From contig JBEIRY010000057.1 of assembly GCA_040375675.1 (NCBI GenBank), forward strand, positions 1-11,003: DNA of 11,003 bases, given 5' to 3'. This document shows positions 6,267 through 11,003 of this stretch, piece after piece. Source of the stretch: CAIUSP01 sp040375675. GTDB taxonomy: Bacteria > Actinomycetota > Thermoleophilia > Solirubrobacterales > 70-9. Numbering within the stretch: position 1 is the stretch's first letter; the number at the start of each line of letters is the position of its first letter. The notes under the pieces were generated by a model, which ran no database searches, was not told where the DNA came from, and was given only the letters and a program-made list of their open reading frames with translations. A program made the translations under genes and the position numbers.

Positions 6267-7400
6267 CTAGTAGGTGCGAAGCCGGCGCCCGGAGCCACCC
6301 TCGTCTTCGGGGTCTGTGCGCGGCGGGCGCTCCTCGGTGATCGCATCAGGCTCGTCGGCTCGATCGCCGAGGACCTTCTTGCGGGTGCGGGCGATCTTGC
6401 TCTCGACATCGCGCTCGGCCTTGCGCCGGGCAGCCTCGACCCGCTCGTCGGCCTCGCGCTGCAGACGCATCGCCTCCTGGGCAACCTCCATGTCGGCCTC
6501 TGCACGGGCGCGAGCCTCGCTCTCACGAGCCAGCGACTCACGCAACTCGGCGATCTCCTGGATCGAATCCTCGCGGCCCTTGTCCTCGGCGGCGCGCTCG
6601 CGGCGGATGGTCTCCTTCTCCATCCTCGCGACCTCCTCCTCGGCCTTCTGGGCGTCGTCCTTTGCCTCTTCTTGGGCCTGCGCAACCTTCTGGCTGCTTT
6701 CGTTGACGGTCAGCTGCATCTCGGTCGCTGCCGCGTCGGCATCGCGAAAGCGTTCCTTGGCAACCCGAAGCTCCTCTGCAGCCTTGGCACTCTCCTCGGC
6801 TGCCGCCTTCTCTGCCGCGGCGCGCTCCGCGGCTGCCTTTTCCTCGGCCTCGGCGAGCGCCTCGGTCACCCGCTCACGCGCCTCGGCCTTCAGCTGCTCC
6901 AGCTGGGCCTGAGCGGCCTCGCCGATCGCCTCGGCCGCCTTGTGGGCGTCATCTAGTTGCGAGGTGAGCTCGGCCACGCGGGCCTCCAGCGCCTTCTTGG
7001 TCTCTTCGTGATCTTTTCGCTCGAGCTCGAATCCGGCCTTGGCCTCGTCTGTGGCTCGAGCGGCCTCCCGCTCCAGATCACGAACTTTCTGAGCGTTCAC
7101 CTCGGCCTCGGAGCGGGCGTCGTCGAGTTCCTGGGCGACCGACTTGGCCTTCTGCTCGGCCTCGTCGGCACGCTTCTTGGCCTCCTCGATCATGCGCGAA
7201 GATTCATCGCGAGCCTGTTCGGCGGCCTCGCGCGAGAGCTCTGCCTGCTGTTTGGCGTTGGCTTCGCTCTTGCGAAGCGCCTCGATCAGCTGGGTCGCCT
7301 TCTCGCGAAAACGCTCACTTGCCTGCTTTGCGGCATCCAACTCGGCACGGATCTGCTCCGTGGGATCTGCCTGGGGGTCGTTGTCTCTACCGAAGGCCAT
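6267..7400 (-). CDS. Long alanine/glutamate-rich coiled-coil protein, unknown function
   Basis: I do not recognise a family. The 377-residue product is almost entirely Ala, Glu, Lys, Arg and Gln in heptad-like spacing from about residue 15 to 345, so it should form a long rod of some 50 nm if continuous. It has no signal peptide or membrane segment, and probably no Cys. The N-terminus is short and polar (MAFGRDNDPQADPTEQ). The C-terminal 35 residues change to a charged, Pro/Gly/Arg-rich disordered tail ending GGSGRRLRTY. It lies within the operon, 10 nt after ispF and 3 nt before cysS, in the position where Bacillus has gltX-cysE. Database hits to SMC, TolA or myosin-like proteins would be compositional. 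A structural or scaffolding role is plausible but unproven. Third-position GC is high as in the neighbours, which supports real coding. Confidence 0.75.
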   Translation of the reverse strand: MAFGRDNDPQADPTEQIRAELDAAKQASERFREKATQLIEALRKSEANAKQQAELSREAAEQARDESSRMIEEAKKRADEAEQKAKSVAQELDDARSEAEVNAQKVRDLEREAARATDEAKAGFELERKDHEETKKALEARVAELTSQLDDAHKAAEAIGEAAQAQLEQLKAEARERVTEALAEAEEKAAAERAAAEKAAAEESAKAAEELRVAKERFRDADAAATEMQLTVNESSQKVAQAQEEAKDDAQKAEEEVARMEKETIRRERAAEDKGREDSIQEIAELRESLARESEARARAEADMEVAQEAMRLQREADERVEAARRKAERDVESKIARTRKKVLGDRADEPDAITEERPPRTDPEDEGGSGRRLRTY

Positions 7401-7410
7401 CAGATGTCGG

Positions 7411-7884
7411 CTACGCCTGTCTCTCCACCAGCGCCACCGCAGTGCAGGCTAAACCCTCGCCCCTACCGATCCACCCCATCCCCTCGTTGGTCGTCGCCTT
7501 CACGCTCACAGGCGCGCCCAGCGCAGCGGTGAGAGATTCCTCGATCGCCTCTCTGTGCTCGGCCAGGCGTGGCTGCTCGCCGATGACGGTCGCATCCACA
7601 TTGACCGGCTTTCCATCCAGGATCTCGAGCGTGCGCCGCAGGAGATCCATCGAATCGGCGCCCGCCCACTCGGCAGAATCGGGCGGGAAGTGAGTACCTA
7701 TGTCACCTTGGGCGCAGGCGCCGAGCAGAGCGTCGATCACCGCGTGAGTGAGAACATCGGCGTCGGAGTGACCGGCCAGACCCCGGTCGTGCGGGATCGT
7801 CACCCCGCCGAGGATCAGCGGACGCTCATCCGAGGCTTCGGCAAAGCGGTGGCTGTCGTAGCCGATCCCCACCCGGGCGTTCAC
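7411..7884 (-). CDS. ispF: 2-C-methyl-D-erythritol 2,4-cyclodiphosphate synthase
   Basis: Fifth step of the MEP isoprenoid pathway: converts CDP-methylerythritol 2-phosphate into the cyclic diphosphate, releasing CMP. It is a homotrimer in the cytoplasm. The 157 residues are normal length. Metal ligands D10 and H12 (GYDSHRF) and H47 (in HSDADVLTHA, 39-48) are present. DIGTHFPPD (61-69) and the nucleotide-binding KATTNEGMGWIGRGEG (129-144) complete the family pattern. The start is GTG at 7884, sharing GTGA with the stop of the PHP gene, so the two are coupled. IspD is not adjacent as it often is, but lies 2.1 kb away beyond two opposite-strand genes. Confidence 0.96.
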   Translation of the reverse strand: MNARVGIGYDSHRFAEASDERPLILGGVTIPHDRGLAGHSDADVLTHAVIDALLGACAQGDIGTHFPPDSAEWAGADSMDLLRRTLEILDGKPVNVDATVIGEQPRLAEHREAIEESLTAALGAPVSVKATTNEGMGWIGRGEGLACTAVALVERQA

Positions 7885-8732
7885 GATTCGACCTCGCTCG
7901 TAGTGACTTCCCCAAGGGGTTGCATCGTCGCGGTGCGTCCGGAGAAGACGCAGATCTCGTTCACGCCGATCTCGTGCAGCAGCTCTATCGCGTCTGCGTA
8001 GCGAAAGCCGACCTGCTCGGGAAGGTGAGCGTCGGAGGAGAGGCAGAACTTCGCGCCGGCCTCGGCCAGCATCGCCGCCAGCGACGGGGCCGGGTAGATC
8101 TCTCCCACCGGTTTGCGCAGGCCGGCGGTGGACATCTCTACCGCTATGCCCGTCTCGACCACAGCCTCGACCAGCGGCTCGTAGTAGTGGCGCAGGTCGC
8201 GATCGGGCACCGGACGATCGGCTCCCCAGACCTTGACCAGATCGGGGTGGGCGAGGATGTCGAACAGACCTGAACGAGCCGCCTCGGCAACTGATTCGAA
8301 GTAGCGGCCCCAGACGACCTCGGGATCGCCGTGGGTCCCCCAGACGTCGTAGTCGGCGTCGTCGAAGGCATCGCTGCCGAGAAAGTGAACGGAGCCGACC
8401 ACGTAGTCGAAAGGTCGCCCCTCGAGCAGGTTGGCCATCTTGTCCTCGGTTCCGGGCACGAAGTCGGCCTCTATGCCGGCGCGCAGATCGTTTGCCCGGA
8501 GGAACTCACAGTAGGCGTCGAGATCGTCGTGGGCGTTCAAGCGCCAGAACGGGTGATCCCAGACATCGAGCGCCTGGGTAAAGCGGTGAACGTGCTCAGA
8601 TACACCCAACTCCTCGATACCCACTGCCGTTGCGGCTTCGCGGTAGGCGGCCACGTTCTCAGGCGTGAAGTAGCGCTCCCAGGTAGTGCCGTCCTCGTCG
8701 GGGCGCAGGTGCAGGTGGTAATCGGTGAGCAC
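7881..8732 (-). CDS. PHP-domain phosphatase, histidinol-phosphatase (HisJ/HisK) like
   Basis: A 283-residue metal-dependent phosphoesterase of the PHP superfamily. Metal-binding motifs come in the expected order: DYHLH (4-8), SEHVHRF (45-51), GIEADF (86-91), GSVHFL (113-118), LAHPDLVK (160-167) and SSDAHLPEQVG (232-242). This pattern matches HisJ/HisK-type histidinol phosphatases, which release phosphate in the penultimate step of histidine synthesis. No other his genes are near, so a different small phosphorylated substrate is possible. The GTG at 8732 is followed at once by the first metal motif, and there is no SD; a -10-like TAGCCT 6 nt before it suggests a leaderless mRNA. It is the first gene of the ispF/coiled-coil/cysS/rlmB operon. 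Confidence 0.82.
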   Translation of the reverse strand: MLTDYHLHLRPDEDGTTWERYFTPENVAAYREAATAVGIEELGVSEHVHRFTQALDVWDHPFWRLNAHDDLDAYCEFLRANDLRAGIEADFVPGTEDKMANLLEGRPFDYVVGSVHFLGSDAFDDADYDVWGTHGDPEVVWGRYFESVAEAARSGLFDILAHPDLVKVWGADRPVPDRDLRHYYEPLVEAVVETGIAVEMSTAGLRKPVGEIYPAPSLAAMLAEAGAKFCLSSDAHLPEQVGFRYADAIELLHEIGVNEICVFSGRTATMQPLGEVTTSEVES

Positions 8733-8749
8733 ACGGGTAGGCTAGTCCC
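8733..8749. promoter_or_regulatory. Shared divergent -10 element for two leaderless genes
   Basis: Only 17 bp separate two divergent GTG start codons. The centre is TAGGCTA (8738-8744). Read forward it gives TAGGCT, 6 nt before GTG at 8750; read in reverse it gives TAGCCT, also 6 nt before GTG at 8732. TANNNT placed 6-7 nt before the start codon is the standard arrangement for leaderless transcripts in actinobacteria. No clear -35 is visible on either side. Both promoters cannot be occupied together. Confidence 0.6.
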
Positions 8750-9730
8750 GTGGTTCATCTCAGGGTGGTAGCCCCGTCGCAGAAGTCCAAACGCGTGCTC
8801 GATCTGCTCGAGGCAGACGACGCTGTGACCAACATCGTCTATCTGCCGGGCGCCGCCAGGCAGCCCGAGGGTGACCTGATCCTCTGTGACGTGGCTCGCG
8901 AAGATGCCAGCATCGTGCTCGGTGACCTGAAGGATCTCGGGGTAGACCGCGACGGATCGATCGCGATGGAGGCGGTAGATGTAGAGATCTCAGACGCAGG
9001 CGACAAGGCGGAACAAGCTGCCGAGGGGATGCCCGGCGACGCGGTGATCTGGGAGCAGGTTGCATCGCGCACCACCGATAACACCGAGCTGAACTGGAAT
9101 TTCATCACGCTGATCGTGATGGCCGGGCTGATCGCGGCCTGCGGGATCATCCTCGACTCGACGATCCTGATCATCGGAGCGATGGTGGTGGGCCCCGAGT
9201 TCGGGCCGATAGCGGGTTTCTGCGTGGCGCTGATCGCCAAACGCAAGGATGTGGCAATCCGCTCGGCCAAGGCGCTTCTGGTGGGGTTCCCCGCAGCGAT
9301 CACGGCGGCCTTCCTGTTTGCGCTCTTCACCAACCTGATCAACATCGGCCCCGGCGATCCAACCGCCGGAAACCATCCGTTCACCCAGTTCATCTCGCGA
9401 CCGAACGAGTTCTCGGTGATCATCGCGGTCTTCGCTGGCGTGGCGGGGATCCTCTCGCTGACCTCTGCCAAGTCGGGTGCCCTGGTGGGAGTCCTGATCT
9501 CGGTCACCACCATCCCCTCGGCCGCAAATATCGGGGTGGCAGCGGCCTATGCCGACTGGACCGAGTGGCGCGGAGCGATGGCGCAGCTGGCGCTGAACCT
9601 GATCGGCATCGTCGCGGCCGGAACCGTCACCCTGCTGATCCAGCGGGCGATTTTCCGCCGCCGGCAGGCCAGGCACATGGCGGGTCCGAGCCGCTCGGCC
9701 GCGGGGCTTCCACCAGACATACCGTCCTGA
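8750..9730 (+). CDS. DUF389 family integral membrane protein
   Basis: A 326-residue protein of the DUF389 family, whose molecular function is not established. A soluble N-terminal part (1-105) starting with a beta-strand (MVHLRVVAPS) is followed by a membrane domain with about six hydrophobic stretches: roughly 117-135, 138-162, 173-195, 222-240, 243-266 and 278-298. Two family signatures are clear: GAMVVGPEFGPI (143-154) and TTIPSAANIGVAAAYADW (253-270). The end is a basic stretch, IFRRRQARH (301-309), and a short disordered tail. The GTG start has no SD and is probably leaderless. The gene may be followed in the same transcript by the small membrane protein at 9785, 54 nt later. Together they split ispD from ispF. 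Confidence 0.85.
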   Translation: MVHLRVVAPSQKSKRVLDLLEADDAVTNIVYLPGAARQPEGDLILCDVAREDASIVLGDLKDLGVDRDGSIAMEAVDVEISDAGDKAEQAAEGMPGDAVIWEQVASRTTDNTELNWNFITLIVMAGLIAACGIILDSTILIIGAMVVGPEFGPIAGFCVALIAKRKDVAIRSAKALLVGFPAAITAAFLFALFTNLINIGPGDPTAGNHPFTQFISRPNEFSVIIAVFAGVAGILSLTSAKSGALVGVLISVTTIPSAANIGVAAAYADWTEWRGAMAQLALNLIGIVAAGTVTLLIQRAIFRRRQARHMAGPSRSAAGLPPDIPS

Positions 9731-9771
9731 ACCGAACCGTCCGAGGACCCCTGGCTCGACCTGCCAACGAG

Positions 9772-9777
9772 TAGGAT
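9772..9777 (+). promoter_or_regulatory. TAGGAT: SD site or leaderless -10 before the small membrane gene
   Basis: The hexamer ends 7 nt before ATG at 9785. AGGA within it is well placed as an SD (8-nt spacing), while TAGGAT also fits TANNNT at leaderless distance. The sequence alone does not decide. No good -35 is visible. Confidence 0.4.
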
Positions 9778-9784
9778 CCAGCCA

Positions 9785-9976
9785 ATGCTTCGCGACTCCG
9801 CCATCTCACTCGCCGCCTTCATCGCCGCCACGCTGATCGCACTCGCTGCCGGCGCAACCAACCTGGGTACCGCACTGGGGATAGGCCAGGTCGTGTTCAT
9901 CGCCACCGTGGCCATCCTGCTCGGGTATGTACCTCGCTCGGAGCGTATACAGCCCGAGCGCCAGATCGGCAACTAG
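9785..9976 (+). CDS. Small two-helix membrane protein, unknown function
   Basis: This 63-residue product is not recognised. Two hydrophobic segments (about residues 6-25 and 32-50) are joined by a short Gly/Asn turn (GATNLG), followed by a charged tail, RSERIQPERQIGN, probably cytoplasmic. No cleavable signal peptide is evident. The ATG has an upstream AGGA at fitting distance, and the residue pattern is clearly that of a membrane protein, which supports a real gene. It lies 54 nt after the DUF389 gene on the same strand and converges with ispD, leaving 17 bp between the stops. Confidence 0.65.
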   Translation: MLRDSAISLAAFIAATLIALAAGATNLGTALGIGQVVFIATVAILLGYVPRSERIQPERQIGN

Positions 9977-10007
9977 GCGCTGGGAGTCAATGCTTAGTGT
10001 CGCGCCT
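9975..10007. terminator. Weak hairpin between converging gene ends
   Basis: AGGCGC (9975-9980) can pair with GCGCCT (10002-10007) across a 21-nt loop. It bridges the stop codons of the small membrane gene and ispD. The stem is short, the loop long and no T-run follows, so a role in termination is doubtful. Confidence 0.2.
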
Positions 10008-10662
10008 GCAGCAAGGTCGCTGCCCGCCCGAGATCAGCGGGTGTGGTGACCTTGAAGTTCTGCTGATCTGACTCGACCGTGGCCACGCTGCCCCCCGTTG
10101 CCTCGACCAGCATCGCCTCGTCTGTCGCCTCACTCGCGGCCGCGGACTCGATCGCCTCGCGCAGCGCCGCCGAACGAAAGACCTGGGGAGTCTCGGCTGC
10201 ACGGAGAGTCGAGCGATCTATCGTGCCGGCTACCAGGCCGTCGTCGGTCACCTGCTTGACCGTGTCGTGGATTTCCGAGGCAGCGATTGCGCCAGCCAAC
10301 GAGTCGTCTGAGGCCACCCTCTCGATTACCTGATCAAAGAGGGCAGGTGTGACCAGGGGACGGGCTGCGTCGTGGATCACCACCAGATCCGTTTCGCAGA
10401 GAGCCAGTGCGTTCGCGACCGACTCGGTTCGGGTGGCGCCGCCATCGACCACCTCCACCCCATCGCCCGCGATGCCATCGGCCCCGCCGAAGCCGGGGGG
10501 CACGGCAACGATCACCCGCCCAACCAGTTCTGAGCCTGTGAGCGCATCTAGAGACCACTCGAGCATCGGCCTTCCTGCAAGCTCGACGAAGGCCTTCGGC
10601 TCGCCGGCTCCGAGACGCTCCCCAGAGCCGGCGGCCGCGAGAATGGCGCTTGCCTCAGGCAG
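9994..10662 (-). CDS. ispD: 2-C-methyl-D-erythritol 4-phosphate cytidylyltransferase
   Basis: Third step of the MEP isoprenoid pathway: joins CTP and methylerythritol 4-phosphate to make CDP-methylerythritol. From the CTG at 10662 the protein has 222 residues, the usual length. Motifs are complete: AAAGSGERLGAGEPKAF (9-25) binds CTP; GGATRTESVANAL (74-86), VIHDAARPLV (95-104), IDRSTLRAAETPQVF (148-162), ATDEA (179-183) and FKVTTPADL (203-211) follow. The start is unusual: no ATG, GTG or TTG lies in frame between the carD-overlapping region and the first conserved strand, so CTG is the best choice, overlapping the carD stop by 8 nt. AGGAAG lies 12 nt upstream. A longer reading from 10881 would run through carD out of frame and is not credible. 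Confidence 0.9.
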   Translation of the reverse strand: MPEASAILAAAGSGERLGAGEPKAFVELAGRPMLEWSLDALTGSELVGRVIVAVPPGFGGADGIAGDGVEVVDGGATRTESVANALALCETDLVVIHDAARPLVTPALFDQVIERVASDDSLAGAIAASEIHDTVKQVTDDGLVAGTIDRSTLRAAETPQVFRSAALREAIESAAASEATDEAMLVEATGGSVATVESDQQNFKVTTPADLGRAATLLQARH

Positions 10663-11003
10663 CTGCTGCTTCTGCTTCCTGCATCGCGCCGAAGCTCTTC
10701 TCGAGCAGACCGTCGAGGTAGGCTTCAGCACCTTCTTCGTCGGTATCGAGCGCGTACATGAACTCCGATGCCATGACCTGCTTGGCGCGGGTGTACATCT
10801 GCTTCTCGCCGGTGGAGAGACCCTTCTCCATCTCGCGAAGAGCGAGGTTGCGTACGACCTCTGCCAACTCGAAGACATCACCGGTCTTGATCTTCTCCCG
10901 GTTGTGCTTGAAGCGACGGTTCCAGTTCTTCGGCATGTCCGAGACCGGATCGGTCAACACTGCGACCACCTTCTTCATCTCCTTCTCGTCGCAGACACGG
11001 CGA
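10655..11003 (-). CDS. carD: CarD-family RNA polymerase-binding transcription regulator (5' end outside window)
   Basis: CarD binds the RNA polymerase beta subunit and the upstream edge of the promoter bubble, stabilising open complexes, especially at rRNA promoters. The window holds the last 115 or so codons, the reading frame being open to the edge. The visible part is the helical DNA-binding domain: LTDPVSDMPKNWNRRFKHNREKIKTGD with the conserved tryptophan that wedges into DNA (in NWNRR), then EVVRNLALREMEKGLSTGEKQMYTRAKQVM, close to mycobacterial CarD. The N-terminal polymerase-interacting domain is beyond the window. The internal ATG at 10978 is not the start: the frame continues upstream with RRVCDEKE. 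It ends in an Ala/Glu-rich tail. Downstream, ispD overlaps its stop, as in the mycobacterial carD-ispD-ispF order. Confidence 0.93.
   Translation of the reverse strand, partial: RRVCDEKEMKKVVAVLTDPVSDMPKNWNRRFKHNREKIKTGDVFELAEVVRNLALREMEKGLSTGEKQMYTRAKQVMASEFMYALDTDEEGAEAYLDGLLEKSFGAMQEAEAAAA

Noticed and set aside
5859..6956. A 365-codon plus-strand open frame antisense to cysS and the coiled-coil gene
   Set aside because: It is Leu/Gly-rich low-complexity sequence without a family pattern, and it lies opposite two well-supported genes in GC-rich DNA. It is a shadow frame.
6300..7350. Repetitive look of the DNA in the coiled-coil gene as a tandem repeat
   Set aside because: The similarity comes from recurring Ala/Glu/Lys codons. 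I see no fixed-length repeat unit.
10663..10881. N-terminal extension of IspD to an ATG at 10881
   Set aside because: It would read carD out of frame and give a Ser/Arg-rich string unrelated to IspD.

Overview
The window is a GC-rich stretch of chromosome. Its gene content and order suggest a high-GC Gram-positive bacterium of the Actinomycetota. My best guess is Thermoleophilia/Solirubrobacterales-like, from the carD-ispD-ispF-cysS-rlmB order combined with a sporulation-type SigH sigma factor. The lineage is inferred from gene content and remembered protein families, not from a search.

Layout. (1) 1-~290: a piece of a PIN-domain gene (plus strand) whose protein looks betaproteobacterial. 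It is joined head-on, inside coding sequence, to a sulfotransferase-like gene (minus strand); both lose their 3' ends at the same spot near 281-292, which reads as a chimeric joint or a recombination scar. (2) 1041-2040: a strong hairpin terminator, the sigH-type sigma factor (minus) with a clear -35/-10 promoter, a structured leader of about 110 nt and a perfect Shine-Dalgarno (SD) sequence, then a divergent intergenic region rich in inverted repeats. (3) 2104-4211 (plus): a coupled pair, a TMEM175/DUF1211-type membrane protein followed by an MFS sugar porter. (4) 4216-8732 (minus): a tightly packed operon in transcription order PHP-family phosphatase, ispF, a long coiled-coil protein, cysS, rlmB, with junctions of -4, +10, +3 and -4 nt. 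(5) 8750-9976 (plus): a DUF389 membrane protein and a small two-helix membrane protein. (6) 9994-11003 (minus): ispD, overlapping the end of a carD gene that runs off the window.

Function. The minus-strand genes are mostly housekeeping: RNA polymerase-binding CarD, two steps of the MEP isoprenoid pathway (IspD, IspF), cysteinyl-tRNA synthetase, 23S rRNA 2'-O-methyltransferase and SigH. Their order matches the Firmicutes ispD-ispF-...-cysS-...-rlmB-...-sigH cluster and the mycobacterial carD-ispD-ispF-cysS-rlmB cluster. Two plus-strand cassettes of membrane proteins interrupt it. The downstream operon now starts at the PHP gene, where 17 bp separate two divergent GTG starts and hold what looks like a shared, nearly palindromic -10 element for two leaderless transcripts. 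I see no CRISPR array, tRNA, rRNA, insertion sequence or phage gene, and no convincing new defence or biosynthetic system.
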